Shown: piece after piece, positions 17,960 through 26,976 of the stretch
Numbering within the stretch: position 1 is the first letter of the stretch
Layout: each line of letters begins with the position of its first letter
Assembly (NCBI RefSeq): GCF_000383875.1
Contig: NZ_KB912879.1
Location: 62,001 to 126,000, forward strand
Direction: 5' to 3'
From: Caldibacillus debilis DSM 16016
Lineage (GTDB): Bacteria; Bacillota; Bacilli; Bacillales; Caldibacillaceae
Length of the DNA: 64,000 bases
Notes under the pieces: generated by a model
Seen by the model: the letters and a program-made list of their open reading frames with translations, nothing else
The model's database searches: none
Told to the model about the DNA's origin: nothing
Program-made: the position numbers and the translations under genes

Positions 17960-18187
17960 GTGAACCTTACCGAACTGCGGCCGGGAGATAAAGGAATGAT
18001 CGTGGATCTGTCCGGGGTCCACCCGCTCACCCAAAAACGGCTGCTCGATTTGGGCATATGGGAAGGGCGGGAAGTCTGTTACAAATGTTCTTTGCCTTTG
18101 GGCGGTCCGTGCATGCTGGAGGCGTGCGGCCAATGCATCGGGATCCGCAGAAAGGACGCAAAACAAATCCGTGTGGTGCGCGTGTAA
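17960..18187 (+). CDS. feoA: Ferrous iron transport protein A
   Basis: A 75-residue SH3-like cytosolic protein with LTELRPGDKGMIVDL and KRLLDLGI, the FeoA signature, required for FeoB activity. The start is a GTG at 17960 with GGAGAGGGAGAG upstream. Its TAA overlaps the ATG of feoB (TAATG), so translation is coupled. It is unusual in having four cysteines (CYKC, C-x5-C-x2-C pattern), perhaps metal-binding. A Fur box precedes the pair. Confidence 0.9.
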   Translation: MNLTELRPGDKGMIVDLSGVHPLTQKRLLDLGIWEGREVCYKCSLPLGGPCMLEACGQCIGIRRKDAKQIRVVRV

Positions 18188-20187
18188 TGGAAGTGGCATT
18201 ATTCGGAAATCCCAACACCGGAAAGACTTCCCTCTTCAATGAGTTGACCGGTTCCTATGAATATGTGGGAAACTGGGCGGGTGTGACCGTCGAAAAAAAG
18301 ATCGGGAAACTGAAATGCGACTGCGGGATCCTTATCGATCTGCCGGGGATCTACGGCTTAAATCCCCTGACAAGGGACGAAGCCATCGCGACCCGTTTCC
18401 TGCTGGAAAACCGGTTCACTTCCGTGCTCAACATCGTGGACGCATCCCAATTGGCGAGAAATTTGCATTTAACGATCCAGTTATTGGAATTCGGCAAGCC
18501 CGTTTATATCGGCTTGAATATGATCGACGTGGCAAAGGGGAGAGGCTTGGAAGTCGACGCCGAGATCCTCGCAAAAAAACTGAACGTTCCGGTCGCTCCC
18601 ATTATTGCCAGGACAGGGAAGGGCTGCCAAAAGATTTACGAATATCTGAAAGAAGCGCCCGGATCGGGAACGGACTTTAACATCGATTACGGGGCTTTGA
18701 TCGAGAATGCCGTCGCATCCATTGGCCGGCTCCTTCCGGATATCCGCGGATTAAATAAACGTTGGCTGGCATTGCAGTACCTCGAAGGCAATCCGGTCGT
18801 CCGCTCCATGCCGGAGCTGCAAAGGGTGAAGGACAGGCTGCAGGCCGTTTACCGGGAACTGGAAGCGGATCTGCAAAAGGAAGAAGGCCCAGCCCCGCTC
18901 AAACAGGTCATTTATAAAAAAAGGCAGCAGTTTATTGACGAAATCATCGCAGAAGCCGTAAAAATAAAGGATCCCGCCAAACGGACCATGACGGAAACGA
19001 TCGACCGGATCGTGACGAACAAATATGCGGGCGTCCCCATCTTTATCGCCGCGATGTATCTGATGTTCTGCATTACCTTCGATTGGGTCGGAGCCCCGCT
19101 TTCCGATCTGCTCGACCGGTTTATCTCCGGGCCTTTGACCGATTGGATTCAAGCCGGGCTAAGACAGGTCCATGCGGCCCCGTTCATTGAAGATATCGTG
19201 ATCAACGGAATCATCGCCGGCGTCGGCGGCGTTCTCGTTTTCGTGCCGCAAATCTTTGTTCTCTTCTTCTTCATTTCATTCATCGAAGACTCCGGTTATA
19301 TGGCCCGCATTGCGATGGTCATGGACCGCTTCATGGAATCCGTCGGGCTGAATGGAAAGGCCATTATTCCCCTCATCATCGGCTTCGGCTGCAATGTGCC
19401 CGGGGTGATGGCCGCGCGGACGATCGAACAGCCGAAGGAACGGCTGCTGACCGTCCTGCTGACGCCCCTGATGTCCTGCTCGGCGAGGCTTTCGGTCTAC
19501 AGTTTGTTCGCTGCGGCCTTTTTTGAAAAATATCAGGCGATCGTCGTCTTGTCTCTCTATCTTTTGGGCATAGCCGCCGCGCTGCTGTTGGCGAAAGTCT
19601 TTTCTTATTTTATAAAAACGGAGGATTCCGTATTTGTTATCGAACTCCCCCCTTACCGCGTCCCGAACGCCCGAAGTTTATTCAGGAGCACATGGGACAA
19701 AGGGAAGGGATTCGTCCGAAAGGCGGGGACGATCATTTTTGCGGGGACTTGCCTCATTTGGTTATTGAGTTATGCGGGACCGGGCGGTTTGAACGTTTCC
19801 ATCGATCAAAGCTTCCTTGCCCTGATTTGCGGCGCGATCGCCCCGGTTTTTTCCCCGCTGGGCTTCGGCACCTGGCAGGCGGCGGCCGCACTGGTGACCG
19901 GGTTTTTGGCGAAAGAAGTGGTCGTTTCGACGATGAACATCCTATACTTCGTGCCCGACGGTTCATCCCTTGTCCATGCGGTGACGGAAGCGTTCACGCC
20001 TTTATCCGCTTATAGTTTCATGGTGTTTACCCTGCTGTATATTCCGTGTTTGGCGACGGCGGCCACGATCCAAAAAGAAACCGGCTCGAAAAAATGGACC
20101 TTGTTCGCCATCGTTTACGCCTTGATCATCGCATACATTCTTTCCTTCGTCATCTTTCGCCTGGGCCTTTTGCTCGGATTGAACTGA
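18187..20187 (+). CDS. feoB: Ferrous iron transporter FeoB
   Basis: A 666-residue GTPase-coupled Fe(II) importer. G1 is GNPNTGKTS (residues 7-15), followed by a G3 DLPG and a G4 NMID. The membrane part begins near residue 280 and carries the two Gate motifs, visible as GCNVPGVMAART and SCSARLSVY; the cysteines likely bind the iron in transit. The ATG at 18187 is chosen because it overlaps the feoA stop; the frame is open upstream inside feoA. A third small gene follows after 15 bp. Confidence 0.95.
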   Translation: MEVALFGNPNTGKTSLFNELTGSYEYVGNWAGVTVEKKIGKLKCDCGILIDLPGIYGLNPLTRDEAIATRFLLENRFTSVLNIVDASQLARNLHLTIQLLEFGKPVYIGLNMIDVAKGRGLEVDAEILAKKLNVPVAPIIARTGKGCQKIYEYLKEAPGSGTDFNIDYGALIENAVASIGRLLPDIRGLNKRWLALQYLEGNPVVRSMPELQRVKDRLQAVYRELEADLQKEEGPAPLKQVIYKKRQQFIDEIIAEAVKIKDPAKRTMTETIDRIVTNKYAGVPIFIAAMYLMFCITFDWVGAPLSDLLDRFISGPLTDWIQAGLRQVHAAPFIEDIVINGIIAGVGGVLVFVPQIFVLFFFISFIEDSGYMARIAMVMDRFMESVGLNGKAIIPLIIGFGCNVPGVMAARTIEQPKERLLTVLLTPLMSCSARLSVYSLFAAAFFEKYQAIVVLSLYLLGIAAALLLAKVFSYFIKTEDSVFVIELPPYRVPNARSLFRSTWDKGKGFVRKAGTIIFAGTCLIWLLSYAGPGGLNVSIDQSFLALICGAIAPVFSPLGFGTWQAAAALVTGFLAKEVVVSTMNILYFVPDGSSLVHAVTEAFTPLSAYSFMVFTLLYIPCLATAATIQKETGSKKWTLFAIVYALIIAYILSFVIFRLGLLLGLN

Positions 20188-20202
20188 AAGGGAGCGTTGA
20201 CC

Positions 20203-20385
20203 ATGTTTAGTGCCATCATTGGTGCACTGATTTTCGGGTATGCCGGCTTTGCCCTCGTGCGTTTCTTCAGAAAAAGCAAGGAAGGGCAGTGCGCGGCCTG
20301 TTCCTTGAACCGGTACTGTACAAAAACAAATGGCTGCCACGGGGATATGGACACAACCAACGGTTCGGCAAAAACCTTTCGGTAA
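20203..20385 (+). CDS. FeoB-associated Cys-rich small membrane protein
   Basis: A 60-residue protein with one N-terminal membrane helix (FSAIIGALIFGYAGFALVRFF) and a cysteine cluster, CAAC-x6-C-x5-C. Small proteins of this design commonly follow feoB and may handle iron or an Fe-S centre. AAAGGGAG precedes the ATG at 20203. It is the last gene of the feo operon. Confidence 0.8.
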   Translation: MFSAIIGALIFGYAGFALVRFFRKSKEGQCAACSLNRYCTKTNGCHGDMDTTNGSAKTFR

Positions 20386-20548
20386 AGGGCAAAGCCGATG
20401 AAAGCTCCCGTGGGGCTATTCGGTCCCGCAGGGGTTGATGCGCCGGGGGACGGAAACATCATAGGGGATCGCGGCGATCGCAAGGGGATTTTTTCCCGGC
20501 CGGGCAACACCTCATATTTTCCCCGATTCGCTTCAGTTAAAGAACGTT

Positions 20549-20590
20549 AAAAACATCCACCCTTCCGTTTCCGAAGGGTGGATGTTTGAT
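20549..20590 (+). terminator. Probable feo operon terminator
   Basis: AACATCCACCCTTC and GAAGGGTGGATGTT form a 14-bp perfect stem around a 7-base loop, followed by TGATTT. The T-tract is weak. Confidence 0.65.
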
Positions 20591-20699
20591 TTGCGGGAGA
20601 GGCCTTTGACGGGTTCCCTGCCGTTATCGGACGATTTCGGGCTATATCCCGGACGGTCAGCTTTCATCGGACCAATCGGCTGCAGTTATTTAAAATCCG

Positions 20700-21215
20700 T
20701 TATTGATTATTATTGGCGTAAAAGAAAAAAATGTTTCGAAATAACTTTTCATTTTTATCCTTTATCTTTATAAACTTGGGCTCGTATTCGCTGATGAATT
20801 CCAGGATTCTTTCATAAAAGGGAAACAAGTGGTGTTCCAGCTTCGGCGCTTCTTTTATCTTGTCAAAGCCCAGCTCATTGATAAATTCGGAATCGGTCAT
20901 TTTATAAAAAACGATTTTATAAGGATCATAATTTCCCACATTTTTACCCTTTTCTTTTTTAGCACTTTTATAAGGTCGTCAAGATATCCTGGCTGCGGGA
21001 TTTCATTTTTACAACGAAAAGCCCAAATATAATCTCCGATCATCTGTGAAAGTCGGTCATACACGATCTCAACCGTCGCTCCATAAATATCATTTAACGT
21101 TATGACGAATCCACTTTCCTCATGTTTGGCGTATCCATCAACCAAGAGCTCCCTTAAAATATTGGCACTTGGATACCAATCATACAGTTTTGTTACCTCT
21201 CTCTTTGTATGGCAG
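20700..21215 (-). pseudogene. Frameshifted hypothetical gene
   Basis: Two overlapping minus-strand frames are pieces of one protein. The first (WYPSANILRELLVDGYAKHEESGF... to LIKVLKKK, about 21215-20955) continues in the second (VGNYDPYKIVFYKMTDSEF... to the stop at 20700) after a one-base shift near 20945. The left part lacks a usable start: an ATG with an RBS near 21180 is in another frame and stops after nine codons. No domain is recognised. AT-rich composition suggests an acquired gene. Confidence 0.6.
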
Positions 21216-21310
21216 TTGGCAAAGTTCTAAATCCGTTTCCAAAGGGAAAGGATGGAAAGGCATCCAGGAAGATGCTAATCTTTAAGTAAAAGAACAGTGG
21301 GGTGAAAAGA

Positions 21311-22228
21311 ATGAAAACCATGAAATTGGGAAAAAGCGATTTGACGGTGTCCAATATTTCCCTCGGCTGCATGCGGATGTACAAATTATCGTTAAAAGAA
21401 GCGGAGGATGTCGTCCGGAACGCGCTGGAGCTGGGCATTACCTTTTTTGATCATGCCGACATATACGGAGAAGGAAGATCGGAAGAAATATTCGTCGAAG
21501 CGGTCGGCATGAACCCGTCCGTGCGGGAAAAAATTTTTATTCAAACGAAAACCGGGATCCGAAAGGGTTATTATGATTTTTCCAAGGAACATATCTTGCA
21601 ATCGGTGGACCACAGCTTAAAAAGGCTGAAAACCGATTATATTGATGTGCTGCTCCTTCACCGGCCCGATGCCCTTGTCGAACCGGAAGAGGTGGCCGAG
21701 GCATTCGCCCTGTTAAAGGAAAGCGGAAAGGTCCGCTGGTTCGGCGTCAGCAACCATACCCCGATGCAAATCGAGCTGTTGAAAAAATATGTAAAGGAAG
21801 CGTTGATCGTCAATCAATTGCAGTTCAGCGTGATGCACACGAACATGATCGATGCGGGCATCCAAATGAATACCCTCTTCGAAAACTCGGTGGACAGGAC
21901 CGGTTACGTATTGGACTATTGCCGGCTCCATGACATCACCATCCAAGCCTGGTCGCCGTTCCAATTCGGCTTCTTTGAAGGGGTATTCGTCGACAATGAC
22001 CGGTTCCCGGAGTTGAACGCGAAGCTGGCCGAAGTCGGCGAAAAATATGGGCTGACGAAAACCGGGGCGGCCATCGCCTGGATTTTGCGGCATCCGGCCA
22101 AGATCCAGCCCATTGTCGGAACGATGAACATCCAACGGTTAAAAGAAATCGCCCAAGCTTCGGAAGTGAAAATCACAAGGGAAGAATGGTATGCCATTTA
22201 CCGGGCTGCCGGCAACCGCCTCCCGTAA
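21311..22228 (+). CDS. Aldo/keto reductase
   Basis: A 305-residue NADPH-dependent reductase of the YdhF-like aldo/keto reductase type. The catalytic tetrad is visible: Asp and Tyr in FFDHADIYG, Lys in IQTKTG, and His in LLHRPD. The C-terminal cofactor segment is IVGTMNIQRL. The ATG at 21311 has GGGGTG upstream; a GTG at 21302 in frame is an alternative. It reduces small carbonyl compounds; the natural substrate is unknown. Probably monocistronic. Confidence 0.9.
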   Translation: MKTMKLGKSDLTVSNISLGCMRMYKLSLKEAEDVVRNALELGITFFDHADIYGEGRSEEIFVEAVGMNPSVREKIFIQTKTGIRKGYYDFSKEHILQSVDHSLKRLKTDYIDVLLLHRPDALVEPEEVAEAFALLKESGKVRWFGVSNHTPMQIELLKKYVKEALIVNQLQFSVMHTNMIDAGIQMNTLFENSVDRTGYVLDYCRLHDITIQAWSPFQFGFFEGVFVDNDRFPELNAKLAEVGEKYGLTKTGAAIAWILRHPAKIQPIVGTMNIQRLKEIAQASEVKITREEWYAIYRAAGNRLP

Positions 22229-22392
22229 GAGCCGAGGCCCCTCGATGCGTTTTGAGAAAAGGCGGGACGGCAGTCCATCCGGCAAATGGGGGGACTCTCC
22301 ATCCGAGATCGTACAGTGCCCGAGACATTCACGAATCATCCTGACCGATGGGCGGAGGTTTCTTTCGTTGAAAAATAAGAATCGTTTTTAAC

Positions 22393-22458
22393 AACTCCCT
22401 CCTCTTTAGATTCGACGGCCGTTTTGGAACAACGTCAGGAGGGAGTGTCTTTTTCCCT
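22393..22458 (+). terminator. Terminator-like inverted repeat
   Basis: ACTCCCTCCT pairs with AGGAGGGAGT across a loop of about 34 bases, followed by GTCTTTTTCC. It could terminate the reductase transcript. Confidence 0.55.
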
Positions 22459-22620
22459 TTTATTTGCGGGTGGGTACATTCGCCGGACGCAGGACCATGA
22501 TTCCGAAATATATCCACCACCTCTGCGATATTGGTTTTTACAATGAAGATGGTTCATTTTTTCGAATTCAATTCGGCAAGAAAAAATGGTAAACTGGTCT
22601 ATCAAGATTGCCGGAAGGCT

Positions 22621-22714
22621 CCCTCCCTCTGACATACAGATTGCAAAATGTTTAGCCGAGGCCATCAATTTTATGCTCCTACCCACCCTCCCTCTGACAT
22701 ACAGACTGCAAAAT
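22621..22714. repeat. Doublet repeat 1: 29-bp direct repeat, 36-bp spacer
   Basis: Copies at 22621-22649 and 22686-22714 begin CCCTCCCTCTGACATACAGA and differ at one base. The period is 65 bp and the spacer is unrelated sequence. Repeat and spacer sizes resemble a one-spacer CRISPR, but no cas gene is present. Confidence 0.75.
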
Positions 22715-22889
22715 CATGATGGGCCTGCGTACGTTTTTCATTTAATCAAACGATTTTGAATGGGTCGACACGGATACGTCCGATCCCTTCCTTTGCCATG
22801 AAAGCTTTCCGGAGGGAAAGAAGGAAGCGCGGTGACGACCACCGCAAAAACGCCGGCATCATGCCGGAGATCCGGGAGGAGGACAAGAA

Positions 22890-23060
22890 ATGATCACTTA
22901 TGATCCGGAAGCGGAAGCGGCCTACATCTATGTGCTGCCCTCCTCGGCATCCGGAACCATCAAGTCCACCGAAGAGCTGCCCGTCAATGAATGTATCGTC
23001 GCAGGAAAATGATCGGATCTTCGGCATTGAACTTTTTCATGATTTGGCAAAAAAAATGCA
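22890..23060 (+). pseudogene. Frameshifted DUF2283 protein
   Basis: GGGAGGAGG precedes an ATG and MITYDPEAEAAYIYVLP, the opening of the small DUF2283 family. The frame stops at 23010-23012, while ENDRIFGIELFHDLA, the expected C-terminal strand and helix, continues in another frame. A shift near 23000-23010 therefore broke the gene. Function of the family is unknown. Confidence 0.6.
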
Positions 23061-23469
23061 AAAGTTTTCCTGTGAAAGACGAATATACACTTATACGACA
23101 GATTCGGATCTGTTCCGCTTTCGGATTTCATCCGCCGAAACCAAAAATATGAAAGCTGAACACGGGATCGTTTTTTTGCTTTTCAGATGAAAATTACATC
23201 GATGTTATCGGATTTGATATCCCGGATGCCGCCAAGTAAGGTAAAGATCGATTGTTCAAAATTGGCAAAGCTCGGATGCCAAAACCGATGATACCACCCA
23301 ATTCAGACAAAAAACATGAAAAACTTCCGTATCATTGAGTGGTGCCGTGATTTCAATAGGGGAATTTTTTGTCGGTTCAAAATGCGGGATAAAAGGGGAA
23401 ATGATTCTCTCCATTTATCTTTTCTTGCCGATACAACCCGGTTATACTCATAGTAAGGAGGTGAATGAG
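23061..23469. other. Intergenic stretch without recognisable gene
   Basis: About 400 bases between the DUF2283 remnant and the coiled-coil gene. No motif-bearing frame, repeat or RNA signal was seen. Confidence 0.4.
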
Positions 23470-23877
23470 GTGGAACAACAAACCATGTTAAAAGAAATCT
23501 TAAAGGCGCTCGATCTGCATGCGTCTGACATCCGTTCGCAAATCGCCGACTTAAACGAAAAATTCCAGTCATTGGACAAAAAAGTCCAGTCATTAGACGA
23601 TAAAGTCCAATCATTAGACAAAAAAGTCGAAGGGATGGACAGGGAATTTAGAAAGAAATTTGAGGAAATGGATAAGCGGATGCAAGCGTTGGAAGACCGA
23701 TTGGAAAGCAGAATTGATCGGCTGGAAAATGAAATGAACGAACGATTCGATCGCCTGGAAACCAAAATCAACCACATCCGCATGGAACTTATCGAAACGC
23801 AAGAAACCGTCGATTTCCACTCGGTCAAGATCGCCCAACATGACCGGAAAATCCGCAACCTTTCCCAGCAGCAATAA
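23470..23877 (+). CDS. Coiled-coil protein of unknown function
   Basis: A 135-residue, highly charged protein that is almost entirely heptad coiled coil, with near-repeats FQSLDKKVQSLDDKVQSLD in its first half. It has no signal peptide or enzymatic motif. Similar proteins occur as short structural or phage-associated factors. The GTG at 23470 is strongly supported by AAGGAG nine bases upstream; the frame is open further left without a better site. Nearby genes are decayed, so it may be part of an accessory segment. Confidence 0.7.
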   Translation: MEQQTMLKEILKALDLHASDIRSQIADLNEKFQSLDKKVQSLDDKVQSLDKKVEGMDREFRKKFEEMDKRMQALEDRLESRIDRLENEMNERFDRLETKINHIRMELIETQETVDFHSVKIAQHDRKIRNLSQQQ

Positions 23878-24325
23878 CCTCGGCTGGATCGCATCTCATC
23901 GATTTTCTCCACAGAAAATGAATCCACCGGCTGCCAACAATGGAATGGTGCGAGTTTTTTCCAAGAATAGGCACCTCTCCTCGCGTGATTTCAACCCGGA
24001 AGAGCAACGAACAGCGGCCTGATCAAATGTCTCATCAAAACAAACGATCAAGGAATATTGGACACTCACGTAAATCGGAAAAGAGTGAACCTTCACGTTT
24101 TCGGACGAATCGGGATTATCCCTTTGCATTAAGGAAGCAGAATTTCAACATTATTCTTTCCAATCCTTTTCCTGTGCAATGTGAACAATAGGCATCCTTT
24201 TGGCCTGCAAACCGGCATGCCGGCAAGATACCAATAATAATACTTCGCATACTTATTCAAGGTTGGAGGAAGATCTTTCACTTTATGAAAGGCTATGTTA
24301 AATCTTAATGTTGATATAAGAATAA
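23878..24325. other. Intergenic stretch without recognisable gene
   Basis: About 450 bases. Nothing with coding character or a known RNA pattern was found. Confidence 0.4.
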
Positions 24326-24327
24326 AA

Positions 24328-24364
24328 TTTAACCGCCTCCTTAGGAAGACAGTTAAATTTTACT
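24328..24364 (-). terminator. Terminator of the nucleotidyltransferase gene
   Basis: On the minus strand AAATTTAAC pairs with GTTAAATTT and is followed by TATT. It lies just after the gene's stop. Confidence 0.6.
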
Positions 24365-24389
24365 ATTGTTTCTCGTTAGAATGATGAGT

Positions 24390-25259
24390 TTAGCATAAAT
24401 TTTTTTCTGCCCACTTTAAAACCATCTCCTCATTTGCAAAAGGAAATCCAAAGCTTTGCCTTTCTGCAACCTCAATTGCTAACCATCTGAATAGTTTATA
24501 CGTCTCCTTCAATGCTCTTAATATATCGTCATGATCATAATGAGAAAATGATCCTCTCAAGCCTTGAATGACTTTTGGATCAGCCCACTCTTCTAAAAAA
24601 CGCCCTGCATGCCATGTATCGTAATTCCAGCCTTTTGTAGCCCGGGAGTGCCATTCAATTAATTTCAATAACTTCCATTTCATATAATTATCCAAGCACC
24701 CTTTTGCTGTCCATAATTCTTTACGTTTAAGTTTTTTGAGGGTCCATATATAATGATATAAAAAGTCATTGACCAATTCTAAATATTCTTGTTGAGATGG
24801 AGGCTCCACTTCCTCTTTCTCAATCTTAATACCTACAATTTGGTTAATTATACCATCTTTATCGACTAAAATGCGTATTCCTTTGCTCAACGTGTATTTT
24901 GCGTGTTCAGGCAAACCATGGACTATCATTTGTTGAATAGTTGTGTTCGAATACACTGCAAAGTCCACATCTAACCCATCTTCAAACAGTACCCTTCTTT
25001 CCATTTCATTACCATCCGACGTTTTTTCAACAAACGTCAACCAATATTTACCCAAATATTGTAGCCACTCCGTAGTACTGATATAAATATCTGGCGTTGT
25101 AGAAACGATTGTTAAATCTAAATCTGACCATTCATCAGCAGGCTTTTCCTGTCTGGCATATGAACCTTGAATTAATACAGCCCTTATATCTTGTTGGCTT
25201 TCAGCCCAATCTTTTATCCTTTCAATTAGTGCTTCGTATTTTACATTTGTTGCATTCAT
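24390..25259 (-). CDS. AadK-like aminoglycoside 6-nucleotidyltransferase family protein
   Basis: A 289-residue protein of the streptomycin 6-adenylyltransferase family. The nucleotidyltransferase core is clear: VLIQGSYARQ with downstream SDLDLTIV supplies the metal-binding aspartates, and a further aspartate lies in DVDFAVY. A helical C-terminal domain with WNYDTWHAGRFLEEW follows. It would transfer AMP to an aminoglycoside, though many family members are not resistance enzymes. The gene is much more AT-rich than the flanking chromosome and sits next to transposase remnants, indicating horizontal acquisition. Confidence 0.85.
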   Translation of the reverse strand: MNATNVKYEALIERIKDWAESQQDIRAVLIQGSYARQEKPADEWSDLDLTIVSTTPDIYISTTEWLQYLGKYWLTFVEKTSDGNEMERRVLFEDGLDVDFAVYSNTTIQQMIVHGLPEHAKYTLSKGIRILVDKDGIINQIVGIKIEKEEVEPPSQQEYLELVNDFLYHYIWTLKKLKRKELWTAKGCLDNYMKWKLLKLIEWHSRATKGWNYDTWHAGRFLEEWADPKVIQGLRGSFSHYDHDDILRALKETYKLFRWLAIEVAERQSFGFPFANEEMVLKWAEKNLC

Positions 25260-25357
25260 ATATCATCCTCCTTTACCTTAGTGATGATTTATTCATCTTG
25301 GATTACTGCCCATTCAGTGAGAAAAAGCTGCTCGTCGAAGTTTGGTGTTTGTCTCCT

Positions 25358-25688
25358 TTACAGTGCACAGGCAAGAGACAACCAACATATTTTCTTAATC
25401 GACGGTGTATTCTCATATTCCTTGCTGTCAATATAACGGAACCAAGCTAAATAATGATGCAAATACTTTGTCGCAACACCATTAAAGCGATCGATCCAGC
25501 GTTTCAGACGGCTAAGGTAACTGTTGACGTTTTGGATATGGTACACGCCTTTTACACGCTGTTTACCACGCGATTTGAAACGATAATGAGTCAAATCTTT
25601 TTCATTCGCATATGAACTGAACGCCCTCCATGAATCGGTACAAAGCACGTTTGAATCAGATAAGTATCCAGCAATAGCCTCATCGACG
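25358..25688 (-). mobile_element. 3' fragment of an IS1595/ISXO2-type transposase
   Basis: About 110 codons of the C-terminal part: NVLCTDSWRAF contains the second catalytic aspartate, and HIQNVNSYLSRLKRWIDRF with YLHHYLAWFRYI is typical of the ISXO2-like family. The zinc-ribbon N-terminus and first catalytic residue are missing. The left part is replaced at about 25688 by a stalk-domain gene. It is a dead remnant. Confidence 0.75.
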
Positions 25689-26065
25689 TTCGAACGTTAA
25701 TGGTCTTTGCTGGTACGTCAAGTTTAACCGCCTGCCCATTGACGTAAGCCGTTTGATTGTCAATTTGAACTACAACCTTAACCCCATCCTTCGTACCTGT
25801 AGCTGTTCTGGTGGCATTATCCCACTCTACTTTCGCTCCAAGTAACTCGAAAATACCCCTGAGTGGGACTAAGGCACGTCCATCAACTGTTACTGCGGGT
25901 TGAGAGAACTCCTGTAACTCGCCTTTGATGATGACATTCACTACGTCCTGCTGCGAAACTGTTTGCGCAGTTACAACTCCGCTCGACCCGGATCATTGAA
26001 CCTGTTAACGCCGCACACAACGAGAACGAAAGCATCTTCAGTTTTATGCGAATCGCCAATGACAT
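25688..26065 (-). pseudogene. Broken stalk-domain (copper amine oxidase N-terminal-like) protein
   Basis: A secreted protein remnant. RBS AGGAGG precedes a start near 26065 and a signal peptide (MLSFSLCAALTGS). The mature part (VVTAQTVSQQDVVNVIIKG, then VDGRALVPLRGIFELLGAKV, the stalk-domain signature) is in a different frame, so a frameshift lies near 25985-26000. The gene is then cut off at about 25688, where the transposase fragment begins. Two independent lesions show it is dead. Confidence 0.7.
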
Positions 26066-26233
26066 CAACCTCCTAACACAAACTAAATTAATATGTACCC
26101 CGACAGGAGTGACGATAATTGTAATATTTTTTCAATTATCAAAAGTTTAAATTATCATTTATTATAACATGACTACTATTTGTATCAAAGAAGAAAAAAT
26201 AACTCTCCAAGTGTAATTTATCGCAATAATTGA

Positions 26234-26267
26234 TGCATCTACACTTGAATAAAGCGGTGTAGATGCA
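26234..26267. promoter_or_regulatory. Perfect 11-bp inverted repeat upstream of the XRE remnant
   Basis: TGCATCTACAC and GTGTAGATGCA are exact complements around a 12-base centre. The position just ahead of a SinR-like regulator gene suggests an autoregulatory operator; a mobile-element end is an alternative. Confidence 0.5.
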
Positions 26268-26270
26268 AAG

Positions 26271-26614
26271 TCGGAGATTTTAGTCCAAGTTGGAAAACGC
26301 ATTCGTCAAATCAGAAAAGACCGAAACTTATCGCAACATGCGCTTGCCGAAAAATGCGGATTTACCTTCTCCTATATAGGCGGTGTCGAGAGAGCGGAGA
26401 AAAATATCTCTCTCCTCAATTTGGAGAAAATCGCTAATGGCTTAGAGGTTGGTGTCCATCAATTTTTTTTATCTACTCTTATCAATATGAGAATCTGACT
26501 GCCAAAGAGCAGTTGATCCAAGAACTCGTCTCGATGCTCATCGAACATGATCCCAAAACGATTGAGATGGCGAAAAACATCTTGAGCGAAGTTTTGAAAT
26601 ATACACGCCAGTAA
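26271..26614 (+). pseudogene. Frameshifted XRE/SinR-like regulator
   Basis: The first frame gives a complete helix-turn-helix domain: VGKRIRQIRKDRNLSQHALA, then FTFSYIGGVERAEKN. The tail (YENLTAKEQLIQELVSMLIE...) continues in another frame to TAA at 26612-26614. The shift falls in a run of eight Ts at 26463-26470. No ATG, GTG or TTG opens the frame, which begins after a stop near 26250. Either the gene is decayed or the T-run is miscalled. Confidence 0.7.
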
Positions 26615-26643
26615 GCCATGCCTGTTCTCAGAGCGGTATTGCT

Positions 26644-26955
26644 TCATTTCTCGGATAAGTCTCCATCCTCAGCTATGAATTTTTGAAGCTCCAGTAACAT
26701 CCTCATGCCTGTTTTGATCCCTGTCCAGTATATCTGTTCGATCTCCAACGTGTGCCTCCGATTCATCACCTCCTCCCACTCCAGTACACATTGGAACTGT
26801 GGAAAGGCAAGCTCGGTTTTCAATTTTTCTTCCAGTTGGCGTTGCGCCTGATTCAACGCGTCAAACTTGGTTTGTTTTGCAATCTGTGCCGCCTGTTCAT
26901 TGTAGAGTTGATCAATCGCTTGCCTCAGCCAGTCCGGACATGATTTCTGCATCAT
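26644..26955 (-). CDS. Hypothetical protein, helical
   Basis: A 103-residue helical, charged protein (LRQAIDQLYNEQAAQIAKQT... KTGMRMLLELQKFIAEDG). I recognise no domain with confidence. GGGAGGGGA lies upstream of the ATG at 26955; an earlier in-frame start at 26976 is too close to it. The context (next to an XRE remnant) suggests an element cargo gene. Confidence 0.55.
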   Translation of the reverse strand: MMQKSCPDWLRQAIDQLYNEQAAQIAKQTKFDALNQAQRQLEEKLKTELAFPQFQCVLEWEEVMNRRHTLEIEQIYWTGIKTGMRMLLELQKFIAEDGDLSEK

Positions 26956-26976
26956 AAAATAAAAATCCCCTCCCAA

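Noticed and set aside
22621-22714. One-spacer CRISPR array
   Set aside because: Repeat and spacer sizes fit, but there are only two copies, no cas genes in the window, no typical repeat end, and five similar doublets with unrelated repeats occur elsewhere.
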